64,000 bases of DNA from Sphingomonas yantingensis (GCF_014199325.1 NZ_JACIJJ010000004.1:434001-498000), one strand, 5' to 3'; positions 43,492 to 54,114 are shown, counted from the stretch's first letter. Made by a program: numbers and translations. The notes: generated by a model from the sequence alone, not told the origin.

Positions 43492-44784
43492 ATGAGCGAA
43501 GGTTACATCCCCGGTTTCGGCAACCACGTCTCGACCCAGGCGGTGCCCGGCGCCCTCCCGATCGGCCGCAACTCGCCGCAGCGGCCCGCCTTCGGCCTCT
43601 ATGCCGAGCAGCTCTCGGGCACCGCGTTCACCGCGCCGCGGCACGAGAATCGGCGTTCGTGGCTCTATCGCCTGCGCCCCACTGCCGAGCATCCGCCGTT
43701 CGCGCGCTACACCGGCGCGGCGCGGTTCGCGCCGAAGGCGGATCGGACGCCGCTCGCCCCCAACCGCCTGCGCTGGGACCCGCAAGCTTTACCGGACGCA
43801 GGCGGGCAGGGCGTCGACCTCATCGACGGCATGACGACGATGCTGACCAACCGCGATCCGGCCGACCTGGAGGGCGTCGCGCTCCACATCTATGCCGCCG
43901 ACCGCGACATGGACGCGCGCGTCTTTCAGAATGCGGATGGCGAGATGCTGTTCATTCCCGAGCAGGGCCGCCTGACACTGCTGACCGAGATGGGCCGCAT
44001 CGACCTTTCGCCGGGCCAGATCGCTGTGGTGCCGCGCGGCGTCCGCTTCCGTGCGCTGCTGCCCGATGGGGCGGCGCGTGGTTATGTCGCGGAGAATTAT
44101 GGGAGCCTGTTCCGGCTCCCGGATCTCGGCCCGATCGGTGCCAATGGCCTCGCCAACCCGCGCGATTTCGAGACGCCCGTCGCCTGGTTCGAAGACCGCG
44201 ACGAGCGGTTCGAGGTCGTGCAGAAGTTCATGGGCGCGCTTTGGACGACGACGCTCGATCACAGCCCGCTCGACGTTGTCGCTTGGCATGGGAACTTCGC
44301 CCCCTACCGCTATGATCTGGCGCGGTTCAACACGATCAACACCGTCAGCTTCGACCATCCCGATCCGTCGATCTTCACCGTGCTGACCAGCCCCAGCGAC
44401 GTCCCCGGCCGCGCGAACGCCGACTTCGTCATCTTCCCGCCGCGCTGGATGGTGGCGGAGGACACGTTCCGCCCGCCCTGGTTCCATCGCAACGTTATGT
44501 CGGAGGCGATGGGGCTGATCCACGGCGCCTATGACGCCAAGGCGGAGGGTTTCCGGCCCGGCGGGCTCAGCCTCCACAACCTGATGGCCGGGCACGGCCC
44601 CGACGTGGCGACGTGGGAGAAGGCGAGCGCCGCCGACCTTCAGCCGCACAAGATCGACGGGACGATGGCGTTCATGGTCGAAAGCTGCTGGCCCTATCGT
44701 CCGACCGCGCATGCGCTGGCAACGGCGCAGCCCGACTACGACGCCGCCTGGGCGCCGTTCCCCAAGGCGAAGCTGCCCGGATGA
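43492..44784 (+). CDS. hmgA: Homogentisate 1,2-dioxygenase
   Basis: It opens the ring of homogentisate to maleylacetoacetate, the step after HppD. The 430-residue product has the family segments [67 protein letters not shown] and [15 protein letters not shown], the latter two carrying the iron-binding His and Glu. GGAGG precedes the ATG by five bases. Its stop overlaps the Rieske gene start as ATGA. The next pathway genes, maleylacetoacetate isomerase and fumarylacetoacetase, are not in the window. Confidence 0.96.
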   Translation: MSEGYIPGFGNHVSTQAVPGALPIGRNSPQRPAFGLYAEQLSGTAFTAPRHENRRSWLYRLRPTAEHPPFARYTGAARFAPKADRTPLAPNRLRWDPQALPDAGGQGVDLIDGMTTMLTNRDPADLEGVALHIYAADRDMDARVFQNADGEMLFIPEQGRLTLLTEMGRIDLSPGQIAVVPRGVRFRALLPDGAARGYVAENYGSLFRLPDLGPIGANGLANPRDFETPVAWFEDRDERFEVVQKFMGALWTTTLDHSPLDVVAWHGNFAPYRYDLARFNTINTVSFDHPDPSIFTVLTSPSDVPGRANADFVIFPPRWMVAEDTFRPPWFHRNVMSEAMGLIHGAYDAKAEGFRPGGLSLHNLMAGHGPDVATWEKASAADLQPHKIDGTMAFMVESCWPYRPTAHALATAQPDYDAAWAPFPKAKLPG

Positions 44785-45152
44785 GCGAGGCGCCCGCGGG
44801 TAGCCGCGTGTTCGCGACGCCGCCGGGCGTCACGCTCGGGCCGGTCGACCTGATCGCCGAGGGGGCGGCGCGCAACTTCGTGCTGCAACTGCGGGCGGGC
44901 CGCTTTCACGGTTTCGTCGTGCGAAGGGGCGATGAGGTGATCGGTTATGTCGATCGCTGCCCGCATATGGGCGTACCGCTGGCGCAGCAGCTTGACGGCT
45001 ATCTCTCGCCCGCCGGCGACCGCATCGTCTGTAGCTGGCACGGCGCCGTGTTTCGCATCGAGGATGGCGAGTGCCTGGGCGGGCCGTGTCCGAACACGCG
45101 GCTGACGCCGTGGCCCGTGACGGTCCGGGACGGAAAGATCGTTACCGGCTGA
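44781..45152 (+). CDS. Rieske [2Fe-2S] protein coupled to hmgA
   Basis: A 123-residue cytoplasmic Rieske protein with ligands C60-P-H62 and C84-S-W-H87 around one [2Fe-2S] cluster. It lacks any catalytic oxygenase domain, so it is either a ferredoxin or a small accessory subunit. The ATGA overlap with hmgA implies co-translation with tyrosine degradation; its role there is unknown. The C-terminus overlaps convergent pyrD by 11 bases. Confidence 0.88.
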   Translation: MSEAPAGSRVFATPPGVTLGPVDLIAEGAARNFVLQLRAGRFHGFVVRRGDEVIGYVDRCPHMGVPLAQQLDGYLSPAGDRIVCSWHGAVFRIEDGECLGGPCPNTRLTPWPVTVRDGKIVTG

Positions 45153-46137
45153 GCCCGCGCACGATCTTCGCGGCGAGCCCCGGCCCGTGATAGACGAGCG
45201 CCGAATAGAGCTGCACCAGCGACGCCCCCGCGTCGAGCCGTGCCTGTGCCTCCGCCGCCGAGTCGATGCCGCCTGCCGAGATGATCGGCAACTGCCCGCC
45301 CATCGCCGACACCGCGTCGCTCAGTATCCGGCGGGCAAGGGGCGCCAGCGGCTTGCCCGACAGCCCGCCCGTTTCCTTCGCGTTCGCCGATGTCAGCGTA
45401 TCGGGCCGTGAGATCGTCGTGTTCGACACGATCAGCGCGTCGATCCCATGATCGATCGCCGCGCGCACCACCACGTCCAACCCCGCCCGGTCGAGGTCTG
45501 GCGCGATCTTCAGGAACAGCGGCACCCGCTCACCGCCGCCGCGCCGCGCGTCGTCGCTGGCGGCGAGAAGCTCGCCCAGCGCCGGCTGTGATTGCAGGTC
45601 GCGCAGGCCCGGCGTGTTGGGGCTGCTGATATTGATCGTCACATAGTCGGCCAGCGGCGCGACCTTTGCCACCGCGGTTGCATAATCGGCGACGCGGTCG
45701 GTCGAGTCCTTGTTGGCGCCGACATTGATGCCGAGGATGCCCCTCTTGCGCCGCGCCGCGCGGATGCGGGGCAGGGCGGCGTCGATCCCGCCATTGTTAA
45801 AGCCCATCCGGTTGACGACGCCCTCGTCCTCGATCAGCCGGAACAGGCGGGGCTGTGGATTGCCCGCCTGTGGCCGGGGCGTCAGCGTGCCCACCTCGAC
45901 GAAGCCGAAGCCGAGGCCGAGGAACCCGTCGATCGCCTCGGCATCCTTGTCGACGCCAGCGGCGAGGCCCACGGGGTTGGGAAAATCGAGGCCGGCGATG
46001 CGGACAGGCTTCGCCTTCGGCCGGACGGCGAACGGCGTTCCGGCCTTGCCCCAGGCCGACAGCGCCCGGATCGTCAGGCGATGCGCCTTCTCCGGATCGA
46101 GCGCGAACAGGGCGGGGCGATAGAGCGGGGCGGCCAT
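45142..46137 (-). CDS. pyrD: Dihydroorotate dehydrogenase (quinone), class 2
   Basis: This FMN enzyme oxidises dihydroorotate to orotate in pyrimidine synthesis and passes electrons to quinone at the membrane. The 331-residue product has the class-2 N-terminal helices ([18 protein letters not shown]) and [20 protein letters not shown]. The catalytic serine region is [14 protein letters not shown], followed by [11 protein letters not shown] and [14 protein letters not shown]. It is monocistronic and divergent from pheS. Confidence 0.95.
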   Translation of the reverse strand: MAAPLYRPALFALDPEKAHRLTIRALSAWGKAGTPFAVRPKAKPVRIAGLDFPNPVGLAAGVDKDAEAIDGFLGLGFGFVEVGTLTPRPQAGNPQPRLFRLIEDEGVVNRMGFNNGGIDAALPRIRAARRKRGILGINVGANKDSTDRVADYATAVAKVAPLADYVTINISSPNTPGLRDLQSQPALGELLAASDDARRGGGERVPLFLKIAPDLDRAGLDVVVRAAIDHGIDALIVSNTTISRPDTLTSANAKETGGLSGKPLAPLARRILSDAVSAMGGQLPIISAGGIDSAAEAQARLDAGASLVQLYSALVYHGPGLAAKIVRGLSR

Positions 46138-46241
46138 GGCGCGTGCTCTGCCAGCGGGTGCCGAAGCACGCTAGGGTTGATTTGCGCGCGCGCATGGGGT
46201 TTCGGAACGGCGAACGGTCAGTTGGACCGCAAAGGACGATG

Positions 46242-47321
46242 ATGAGCGAGCTTCAAACCCTTCAGGCCGACCTTCTCGCGCGCATCGACGGCGCCGCGAG
46301 CATCGAGGCGGTCGAGGCGATCCGCGTCGAGGCGCTGGGCAAGCAGGGGCGCATCACCGCGCTTCTCAAGTCGCTGGGCGGGATGACGCCCGAAGAGCGG
46401 CTGGTCGAGGGGCCGGCGATCCACGCGCTGCGCGAGGGCGTGACGGCGGCGATCGGGACTCGCAAGGCGGCGCTGGAGCGGGCGGCACTCGACGCGAAGC
46501 TTGCGGCCGAGACGCTCGACATGACGCTCCCCGCCGATCGCACCCCGCCGGGCAGCGTGCATCCGGTCAGCCAGGTGCTCGACGAACTTGCCGAAATCTT
46601 TGCCGACCTGGGCTTCGCGGTGGCGAGCGGGCCGGAGATCGAGGACGACTGGCACAATTTCTCGGCGCTCAACATCCCGGAGACGCATCCGGCGCGCGCG
46701 ATGCACGACACGTTCTACTTCCCCAATGAGGGGGAGAAGCGGATGCTGCTGCGGACGCACACGTCGCCGGTGCAGATCCGGACGATGCTGAAGGACAAGC
46801 CGCCGATCCGCATCATCGCGCCCGGCCGCGTGTATCGCAGCGACAGCGACGCCACGCACACGCCGATGTTCCATCAGATCGAGGGGCTGGTGATCGACCG
46901 CGGTATCACGCTCGGTCACCTCAAATGGACGCTGGAGACGTTCCTGAAGGCGTTCTTCGAGCGGGACGACATCGTCCTGCGCCTGCGTTCGTCCTACTTC
47001 CCCTTCACCGAACCCTCGGTCGAGATCGATGTCGGCTACTCGATCGTGAACGGCAAGCGGGTGATTGGCGGGTCCGACGGCTGGCTGGAAGTGCTCGGCA
47101 GCGGCATGGTCCATCGCAAGGTGATCGAGGCGTGCGGCCTCGACCCCAGCGAGTGGCAGGGCTTCGCATTCGGCACCGGCGTCGATCGGCTGGCGATGCT
47201 CAAATACGGCATGGACGACCTGCGCGCCTTCTTCGACGGCGACCTGCGCTGGCTGCGCCATTACGGCTTCGCCGCGCTCGACGTGCCGACGCTGTCGGGC
47301 GGCGTCGGCGTGCCGGCCTGA
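46242..47321 (+). CDS. pheS: Phenylalanine--tRNA ligase alpha subunit
   Basis: The catalytic subunit of the alpha2-beta2 PheRS. The 359-residue product has the coiled-coil N-terminus (about residues 1-90), then the class-II motifs [54 protein letters not shown] and the late [14 protein letters not shown]. Two ATGs adjoin (46239, 46242); AGGA suits the second better. A REP-like inverted pair separates it from pheT, so the two subunits may be unequally expressed unless read through. Confidence 0.95.
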   Translation: MSELQTLQADLLARIDGAASIEAVEAIRVEALGKQGRITALLKSLGGMTPEERLVEGPAIHALREGVTAAIGTRKAALERAALDAKLAAETLDMTLPADRTPPGSVHPVSQVLDELAEIFADLGFAVASGPEIEDDWHNFSALNIPETHPARAMHDTFYFPNEGEKRMLLRTHTSPVQIRTMLKDKPPIRIIAPGRVYRSDSDATHTPMFHQIEGLVIDRGITLGHLKWTLETFLKAFFERDDIVLRLRSSYFPFTEPSVEIDVGYSIVNGKRVIGGSDGWLEVLGSGMVHRKVIEACGLDPSEWQGFAFGTGVDRLAMLKYGMDDLRAFFDGDLRWLRHYGFAALDVPTLSGGVGVPA

Positions 47322-47330
47322 ACAAGATAC

Positions 47331-47408
47331 GTCACCCCAGCGAAAGCTGGGGTCGTCCGCGGCCAAGTCGCACCATTTCAGAAAGACCCCAGCCTTCGCT
47401 GGGGTGAC
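47331..47408. repeat. Inverted pair of 24-base REP-like repeats between pheS and pheT
   Basis: GTCACCCCAGCGAAAGCTGG... (47331-47354) recurs inverted at 47385-47408 with one mismatch, 30 bases apart. The pair fills the gap inside the pheS-pheT operon and ends 11 bases before the pheT ATG, close to its ribosome site. It may form a stem in the message that insulates the two subunits. Confidence 0.85.
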
Positions 47409-47419
47409 GGGTTGAAACG

Positions 47420-49810
47420 ATGAAGTTCACGCTGAGCTGGCTCAAGTCGCACCTCGACACGGCTGCCGACCTCGACACGATCCTGACCACGCTGACGCGC
47501 ATCGGGCTGGAGGTCGAGGGCGTCGACAACCCGGCCGAGCGGCTGGCGGGCTTCCGCATCGCGCGGGTGCTGACCGCCGAGCGGCATCCGCAGGCCGACA
47601 AGCTGCAGGTCCTGTCGGTCGATACCGGCGAGGGCGCGCCGCTTCAGGTCGTGTGCGGGGCGCCCAATGCGCGTGCAGGGCTGGTCGGCGTGCTCGGCAC
47701 CCCGGGCGCGGTGGTGCCCGCCAACGGAATGCAGCTTCGCGTGTCGGCGATCCGCGGCGTCGAATCAAACGGCATGATGTGTTCTAGCCGCGAGCTGGAA
47801 CTCGGCGACGACCATGACGGTATCATCGAGCTGGGCGAGGATGCGCCGGTCGGCATGCCTTTCGCAGCGTTCGCCGGCCTCGACGATCCGATGATCGAGG
47901 TGTCGGTGACACCCAATCGCCAGGATTGCATGGGCGTGCGCGGCATCGCCCGCGACCTTGCCGCCGCGGGGATCGGCACGCTGAAGTCGCTGGAGGCAGC
48001 GTACCGCCTCGACGCGCCGCTCGTCCCGGTCGAAGGCAGCGGTCCCGCGCCCGAAGTGCGAATCGAGGATGCCGAGGGCTGCCCCGCCTTCTACGCACAG
48101 GCCGTCCGCGGCGTGGCCAACGGCGCGTCGCACGACTGGCTGCGGCGTTACCTGACCGCGATCGGGCAGAAGCCGATCTCGGCGCTGGTCGACATCACCA
48201 ACTTCGTCTCGGTCGATCTCGGCCGCCCGCTACACGTCTATGACATGGCGAAGCTGAGCGGACCGCTGACCGCGCGCCGGGCGAAGGCGGGCGAGCAGGT
48301 GCTGGCGCTCAACGGCAAGACCTATACGCTGACCGAGGGCATGACGGTGATCGCCGACGACGCCGCGGTCCACGATATCGGCGGCATCATGGGCGGCGAG
48401 GAATCGGGCGTGGGCGAGACGACGACCGACGTGCTGATCGAATGCGCCTATTTCACGCCGGAGGCGATCGCGCGGACGGGACAGGCGCTGGCGCTGACCA
48501 GCGATGCGCGGCAGCGGTTCGAACGCGGGGTCGACCCGGCCTTCCTCGACCAGGGCCTCGCCATCGCGACGCATCTCGTCACCGCGCTGTGCGGCGGTAG
48601 GCCGTCGGCGATCACGCGGGCCGGCGAGGCGCCGCTCGGCACCCGGCACTTCGCTTACGACCCGGCGCTCGCCGGGAGCCTCGGCGGGTTGGAAGTGCTG
48701 CCGGTCCGTCAGCGCGAAATCCTCGCCTCGCTGGGGTTCGAAGTTAGCGACGAGTGGCAGGTCACGCCGCCGACCTGGCGCCGCGACGTGGACGGCCCCG
48801 CCGACATCGTCGAGGAGGTCATCCGTATCGTCGGCCTCGACAACGTGCCCTCGACCCCGCTGCCGCGTGCCGAGGGCGTGGCGCGCCCGACCGCGACGCC
48901 CGAGCAGCGCACCGAGCGTCGCCTGCGCCGTGCCGCCGCCGCGCGCGGCCTCAACGAGGCGGTGACGTGGAGCTTCCTTCCCGTCGCCCAGGCCGAGGTG
49001 TTCGGGGGTGGGGCGTGGACGCTCGCCAATCCGATCAGCGAGGACATGAAGGTCATGCGCCCGTCGCTGCTCCCCGGCCTGCTGGCGGCGGCGCAGCGCA
49101 ACCTGTCGCGCGGGGCGACCAGCGTGCGGCTATTCGAGTTCGGCCGTCGCTATCTCGCCGATGCCGAGCGGCCGACGCTCGCCGTCGTGCTGGCGGGCGA
49201 GCGGTCGGCGCGCGGCTGGCAGGGCGGAAAGGCGCAGGCGTTCGACGCCTACGACGCCAAGGCCGAAGCGCTCGCGCTGCTCGAGGCCGCCGGCGCGCCG
49301 GTCGCCAACCTGCAGGTGATGCGCGAGGCGGGCGAGGCGTGGCATCCCGGCCAGTCGGGCACGCTGCGGCTGGGGCCCAAGACGGTGCTGGCCGCGTTCG
49401 GGACCGTCCATCCCTCGGTCGCACGGGCGTTCGACCTTGGCGGGCCGGTGGCGGCGGTCGAGCTCTATCCGGATGCGATCCCGGCCAAGCGGTCGTCGGG
49501 CTTCATGCGCGCCGCCTATGCGCCGCCTGCGCTACAGGCCGTGCGCCGCGACTTCGCATTCCTGGTGCCCGCATCGCTGTCGGCCGAGCAACTCGTCCGC
49601 GCGGTGCGCGGCGCCGACAAGGCGGCGATCGTCGAGGCGCGACTGTTCGACGTGTTCGAGGGCGCCGGCGTGGGCGAGGGGATGAAGAGCCTCGCGGTCG
49701 AGATCGTGCTTCAGCCCGGCGAGAAGAGCTTTACCGATGCAGACCTGAAGGGCATCGCCGACCGCGTCGTCGCCGCGGCCGGCAAGCTCGGCGCAGTGCT
49801 GCGCGGTTGA
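47420..49810 (+). CDS. pheT: Phenylalanine--tRNA ligase beta subunit
   Basis: The large subunit that positions tRNA-Phe and edits misacylated Tyr. The 796-residue product begins MKFTLSWLKSHLDT and contains the tRNA-binding (EMAP-like) domain at about 39-150, the B3/B4 editing domain (VDITNFVSVDLGRPLHVYD), B5 (PPTWRRDVDGPADIVEEVIR), a synthetase-like core (ERRLRRAAAARGLNEAVTWS) and the C-terminal ferredoxin-fold anticodon-binding domain (AVRRDFAFLVPASLSAEQLV). The ATG is preceded by a weak Shine-Dalgarno and the REP pair. Confidence 0.96.
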   Translation: MKFTLSWLKSHLDTAADLDTILTTLTRIGLEVEGVDNPAERLAGFRIARVLTAERHPQADKLQVLSVDTGEGAPLQVVCGAPNARAGLVGVLGTPGAVVPANGMQLRVSAIRGVESNGMMCSSRELELGDDHDGIIELGEDAPVGMPFAAFAGLDDPMIEVSVTPNRQDCMGVRGIARDLAAAGIGTLKSLEAAYRLDAPLVPVEGSGPAPEVRIEDAEGCPAFYAQAVRGVANGASHDWLRRYLTAIGQKPISALVDITNFVSVDLGRPLHVYDMAKLSGPLTARRAKAGEQVLALNGKTYTLTEGMTVIADDAAVHDIGGIMGGEESGVGETTTDVLIECAYFTPEAIARTGQALALTSDARQRFERGVDPAFLDQGLAIATHLVTALCGGRPSAITRAGEAPLGTRHFAYDPALAGSLGGLEVLPVRQREILASLGFEVSDEWQVTPPTWRRDVDGPADIVEEVIRIVGLDNVPSTPLPRAEGVARPTATPEQRTERRLRRAAAARGLNEAVTWSFLPVAQAEVFGGGAWTLANPISEDMKVMRPSLLPGLLAAAQRNLSRGATSVRLFEFGRRYLADAERPTLAVVLAGERSARGWQGGKAQAFDAYDAKAEALALLEAAGAPVANLQVMREAGEAWHPGQSGTLRLGPKTVLAAFGTVHPSVARAFDLGGPVAAVELYPDAIPAKRSSGFMRAAYAPPALQAVRRDFAFLVPASLSAEQLVRAVRGADKAAIVEARLFDVFEGAGVGEGMKSLAVEIVLQPGEKSFTDADLKGIADRVVAAAGKLGAVLRG

Positions 49811-49848
49811 ACGCTAGCCGGCCGGGGCGAACCCGGCCGGCAGCGCGC

Positions 49849-50604
49849 TTACTCGACGTAGATGCCGACGACCTTCCAGGCGCCGTTCTCGCGCTCGAAG
49901 GTGACGGTTTCGACCGCATCGGGCTTGTTCGCGTACTGTGCGCGGAACTTGACCACCTGATAGCCGGCGGGCGGGGCGGGAAGCTCTTCCTGCGCCAGGA
50001 AAGTCCGCGTCTTTACCTTGCCGAAGCGAGCGCGAACCTGCTCGGAAGTCTTTGCCCAAACCGCCTCGGTATTGAGTTTCCGGAACGCCGCGCCGGTGCC
50101 GCGATAGGTGCCGGCCCAGTCGTCGCGATCGAGCTGCGCCAGCCATTGCGTCGCCGCCTCTATGACCGAGGCGTTGGCGGAGGCCTGGGTCGCTGGCGCA
50201 ATACCCGGAAGCGTGGGGGAACCGATGCCGATCACGGCAGCGAGGGCGAGGGTGAGGGACATGAGCGACACTCCGATGATCGCGGCGGGGCCGATCCGCC
50301 GCCGGGCGCCGTCGACCGGCGCTGCGGCCTGATTGCGCTGTCCGGTCGCGGAATCTTCCCCGATTCCATTGTTCCCAACGGTTTCGGGGATGCCGCCCTC
50401 TGCCTCGAACAGCAGGCGCGCGGCCTCGCGGCTGCTCGGCACCGCCAGCTTTCGGCGCGCCTCGCGAAGCCGCTCGTTGATCGTGTGGACGGATAGGTCG
50501 AGCGCACGCGCGGCCGACTTGGCGTCATGACCGCGCACGATCAGGCGTAGCGTCGCCTTCTCCTTGTCGGTCAACGTGTCGAGGTCGCGAAGGGACATCT
50601 GCAT
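49849..50604 (-). CDS. LuxR-type HTH, membrane-anchored DUF4019 protein
   Basis: A 251-residue protein with an unusual order: N-terminal LuxR-type helix-turn-helix (about residues 4-55, LTDKEKATLRLIVRGHDAKS then HTINERLREARRKL), a variable linker, one membrane span (about 104-128) and a C-terminal DUF4019-like domain (WLAQLDRDDWAGTYRGTGAA, then KAETVTFERENG-type end VETVTFERENGAWKVVGIYV). The topology puts the HTH inside and the DUF outside. It could be a one-component membrane-bound regulator. Two nearby ATGs (50604, 50598) are possible starts. Its targets are unknown. Confidence 0.8.
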   Translation of the reverse strand: MQMSLRDLDTLTDKEKATLRLIVRGHDAKSAARALDLSVHTINERLREARRKLAVPSSREAARLLFEAEGGIPETVGNNGIGEDSATGQRNQAAAPVDGARRRIGPAAIIGVSLMSLTLALAAVIGIGSPTLPGIAPATQASANASVIEAATQWLAQLDRDDWAGTYRGTGAAFRKLNTEAVWAKTSEQVRARFGKVKTRTFLAQEELPAPPAGYQVVKFRAQYANKPDAVETVTFERENGAWKVVGIYVE

Positions 50605-50664
50605 GCCCCAGACTAGGGGGCGCGGCGGGCGCCCCGCTACCCCAAAATCCTTGTAGGGTGCCGC

Positions 50665-50895
50665 TTACTCGCCGCGGTTCAGCGCGGGGTCGGGCTCCAG
50701 CAGGCGATGAAGATGCACGACGACATACTTCATCTCGGCATCGTCGACGGTCCGCTGCGCGGCGGCACGCCAAGCCTTTTCGGCGCTGGCATAGTCGGGG
50801 AACAGGCCGACGATATCGAGGCCCTTCAGATCGGTGAAGTCGAGGGTCTGCGGATCGCTCACGCGGCCGCCGAAGACGAGATGAAGCTTGCTCAT
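50665..50895 (-). CDS. DUF4170 small protein
   Basis: A 76-residue cytoplasmic protein found in most alphaproteobacteria, with unknown function. The sequence KLHLVFGGRVSDPQTLDFTD, GLFPDYASAEKAWRAAAQ and VHLHRLLEPDP matches the DUF4170 family as I recall it; the length is normal. It starts at ATG 50895 and lies 60 bases upstream of the HTH/DUF4019 gene on the same strand, so they could share a transcript. Confidence 0.85.
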   Translation of the reverse strand: MSKLHLVFGGRVSDPQTLDFTDLKGLDIVGLFPDYASAEKAWRAAAQRTVDDAEMKYVVVHLHRLLEPDPALNRGE

Positions 50896-51046
50896 GCGCC
50901 AAGGTTCCGATGCTAGGGGCTGTACCCGCGCTCGCGGCGGGCTTCGTCAGACCGCATAGCGGAATCGGCGGGTGGCTCAAGGGTGTCGGGGTGGCAGCAA
51001 CGAAACGTCACTGCTGGAGGCGGCGGAGAGCCGATATAGAAAACAC

Positions 51047-51072
51047 CGTACCCCGGCCTGCGCCGGGGTACG
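51047..51072. repeat. REP-like palindrome after the yqjD-like operon
   Basis: CGTACCCCGGC-CTGC-GCCGGGGTACG is a perfect 11-bp hairpin nine bases beyond the stop of the last operon gene. It shares its GTACCCCGG core with the pair at 10541-10643 and may serve as the transcript's 3' end. Confidence 0.8.
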
Positions 51073-51081
51073 ATCGATAGG

Positions 51082-51513
51082 TCAGGCCGCCGACTTCACC
51101 GCGTCGCGCGCTGCGCTGGCGACGTTGCCGAGCAGAGCCGACGCCTTTTCCTTAGCGTTGTGCTTGTCGGGGATAAGCGCCTCGATTTCTTGGCGACCGG
51201 CGTCGCGGGCGGCGCGCACCACGGCACCCGCGCTCTCGGTCAGGCGCTTGCCGAGCGGCCCCAGCGTCTCGCGCTCGCGCTGCGTGCGGGGCAGGAGCGC
51301 ACCGATGGCGATGCCGATCGCGACGCCGCCGAGCAGCGCGGCGAGCGGATTACTCTCGATCTGGTCGGCGGTCTTGTTCGCCGCCTTGGTCGCGGCGTCC
51401 TTCGTTACCTCGACGGCGTGCGTCGTCGTTTCCTTCGTCGCCTCGACCGCATGGGTTGCGGCGTCGCGGGCGCGGTCGGTCAGGCTGGCCTTGGTCGGAT
51501 CGATGTCGGTCAT
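51082..51513 (-). CDS. YqjD/ElaB-like membrane-anchored helical protein
   Basis: A 143-residue protein: a long Ala/Thr/Lys-rich amphipathic helix (about residues 10-50), one membrane segment (PLAALLGGVAIGIAIGALLP) and another helical tail ending in Lys/Ala-rich repeats. This resembles the DUF883 (YqjD/ElaB) layout, in which E. coli proteins anchor ribosomes to the membrane in stationary phase, but the membrane span is mid-protein here. It is the last of four overlapping genes (ATGA). Confidence 0.75.
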   Translation of the reverse strand: MTDIDPTKASLTDRARDAATHAVEATKETTTHAVEVTKDAATKAANKTADQIESNPLAALLGGVAIGIAIGALLPRTQRERETLGPLGKRLTESAGAVVRAARDAGRQEIEALIPDKHNAKEKASALLGNVASAARDAVKSAA

Positions 51514-51827
51514 GAGGGATGTCCTTCGACGAGTTCGATGGGATCGGGTTCGGGGGCTGGTGACGGGGTCAGCCGGCGGAAAAGGCCGAAGATCGGCTTG
51601 CGGGCGAGGAGCAGGAGCGCGCCGCCCGCGACCGAACCGGCGAGCACGGGCCGCGCCCGAGCGGTTTCGACGGTCTGTTCGGCCACGTCGATCGCTTTCT
51701 CGCGGGCACTTTCCACTGCCTCGCTGACGAGCGTGGCGGGCGACAGGCGCGTCTTCAGCCGGTCGAGATTGCCGATCAGGTCCGCGCGCGCCGCGTCGGC
51801 CTCGGCCCGGGCTTTCGCCGCGCTCAT
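51510..51827 (-). CDS. DUF3618-like protein
   Basis: A 105-residue protein: N-terminal Ala/Glu helix AARADLIGNLDRLKTRLSPA, the DUF3618 pattern as I recall it, then a helix (EAVESAREKAIDVAEQTVET) and a weak membrane segment (PVLAGSVAGGALLLLARKPI, about residues 60-79). It overlaps both neighbours by ATGA, so the group is translated together. The function is unknown; relatives accompany YqjD/YqjE-like genes. Confidence 0.78.
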   Translation of the reverse strand: MSAAKARAEADAARADLIGNLDRLKTRLSPATLVSEAVESAREKAIDVAEQTVETARARPVLAGSVAGGALLLLARKPIFGLFRRLTPSPAPEPDPIELVEGHPS

Positions 51828-52165
51828 GCCGCACCGCCAAAGGCACGGCGGATGCGCGACAGGCCCAGCAGGCCGAGGATCGCGGTCACCACCAGCGCGG
51901 CGATAACGACGATCAGCGTGGCGATGCCGGTACCGACATGCGGCGCCAGCGTGAGGACGAGGCCGACGAGCAACGCCGCCAACGCCGCTTGCGCGATCCC
52001 TGCCGCGGCGATGGCCAAGCCGATCCCAAGCCCGGCATCCTTGCCGCGCTCGGACACCAGCGCCTTGCCATAGGCGACCTCTGCGCGCGCCCACCGCTTG
52101 GCATCGTCGACCGCCTGCATCGCCAGCGCGGCGATGCCGGGTTCCTCGGTTGGCGAAGTGGCCAC
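51824..52165 (-). CDS. YqjE-like / phage-holin-superfamily membrane protein
   Basis: A 113-residue inner-membrane protein with two hydrophobic segments (about residues 45-75 and 76-102; GIGLAIAAAGIAQAALAALL and GIATLIVVIAALVVTAILGL) and a short N-terminal amphipathic helix. This is the layout of YqjE (holin-superfamily, Pfam Phage_holin_3_6 type). It is not part of a phage: no lysis or phage genes are near. Start is GTG 52165 or TTG 52171; neither has a strong Shine-Dalgarno, consistent with coupling to the upstream gene, which ends eight bases earlier. Confidence 0.75.
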   Translation of the reverse strand: MATSPTEEPGIAALAMQAVDDAKRWARAEVAYGKALVSERGKDAGLGIGLAIAAAGIAQAALAALLVGLVLTLAPHVGTGIATLIVVIAALVVTAILGLLGLSRIRRAFGGAA

Positions 52166-52173
52166 GGGCAAAT

Positions 52174-52656
52174 TCAGACCGTCGTCTTGGTCGTGACGGC
52201 CGGCTCGACGCCCGCCTTGACGACGCGCGCGAGGACGAAGCCGAGCGCCGCCGCAGTGCCGATCGCGACCGCCGGGCTCTTGCGAACCAGGCCGCGCACG
52301 TCCTCGAGCAGTTCGTCGACATCCTTGGCATCGAGCTGGCTGGCGAAGCCGCCGAGCGACTGCGCGGCCGACCGGGCATATTGGCCGTACTGCTCGCCCA
52401 GCTTGTCGTCGACCTGGCCCGCGGCGTCTTCCATCATCTTGGCGAACTCATTGAGCGCGCCCGATGCCTTGGCCTTCCCGTCGCCCGCCAGCGAGCGCGC
52501 CTTGTCGGCGGCCTGGGTGCCGAGCTTCGACGCTTCGGTCTTGATCGTGTCCTTGGTGGTGCGCGCGGTCGACGCTTCGAACGTCACGTCGCCCGCCTCA
52601 GCCTTCAGCGGCACCGCGGGTTCGAACGTCGGTTCGACGTTGTTGTGGTCAGCCAT
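52174..52656 (-). CDS. DUF883/YqjD-like membrane-anchored protein
   Basis: A 160-residue protein whose body is helical (TIKTEASKLGTQAADKARSL, KMMEDAAGQVDDKLGEQYGQ). It ends in RKSPAVAIGTAAALGFVLARVV, a C-terminal membrane tail like that of YqjD. GGAGG precedes ATG 52656 at eight bases, making this the lead gene of the four-gene unit. An EcfG-type promoter candidate lies at 52684-52708. A role in stationary-phase or stress response is inferred from family and promoter only. Confidence 0.8.
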   Translation of the reverse strand: MADHNNVEPTFEPAVPLKAEAGDVTFEASTARTTKDTIKTEASKLGTQAADKARSLAGDGKAKASGALNEFAKMMEDAAGQVDDKLGEQYGQYARSAAQSLGGFASQLDAKDVDELLEDVRGLVRKSPAVAIGTAAALGFVLARVVKAGVEPAVTTKTTV

Positions 52657-52683
52657 TTGAAATCCCTCCGTCGTTTGCCGAAC

Positions 52684-52708
52684 AACCGCATGGCCTCGTG
52701 GGGGTTCC
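52684..52708 (-). promoter_or_regulatory. EcfG-type general-stress promoter candidate
   Basis: On the minus strand GGAAC (52708-52704), 16 bases, GGTT (52687-52684). The alphaproteobacterial EcfG consensus is GGAAC-N16-17-CGTT, so only one base differs. The -10 box ends 28 bases before the ATG of the lead gene, so the leader would be short. Confidence 0.55.
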
Positions 52709-52790
52709 ATACGAAACGACGCCCGGCACCGTTTGCGCCCCCGGCATCGGCCCGCTAAGGGCGGCGCCGAGCCTGCTGCCCCAAGCTTAG

Positions 52791-54083
<1,293 letters not shown>

Positions 54084-54114
54084 TTAAAGGCGCGTTCGAT
54101 ATGATAAGGATAAC

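Noticed and set aside
51824..52165. Holin-superfamily protein as a sign of a prophage.
   Set aside because: The gene sits in a yqjD/yqjE-like operon with no endolysin, capsid or tail genes.
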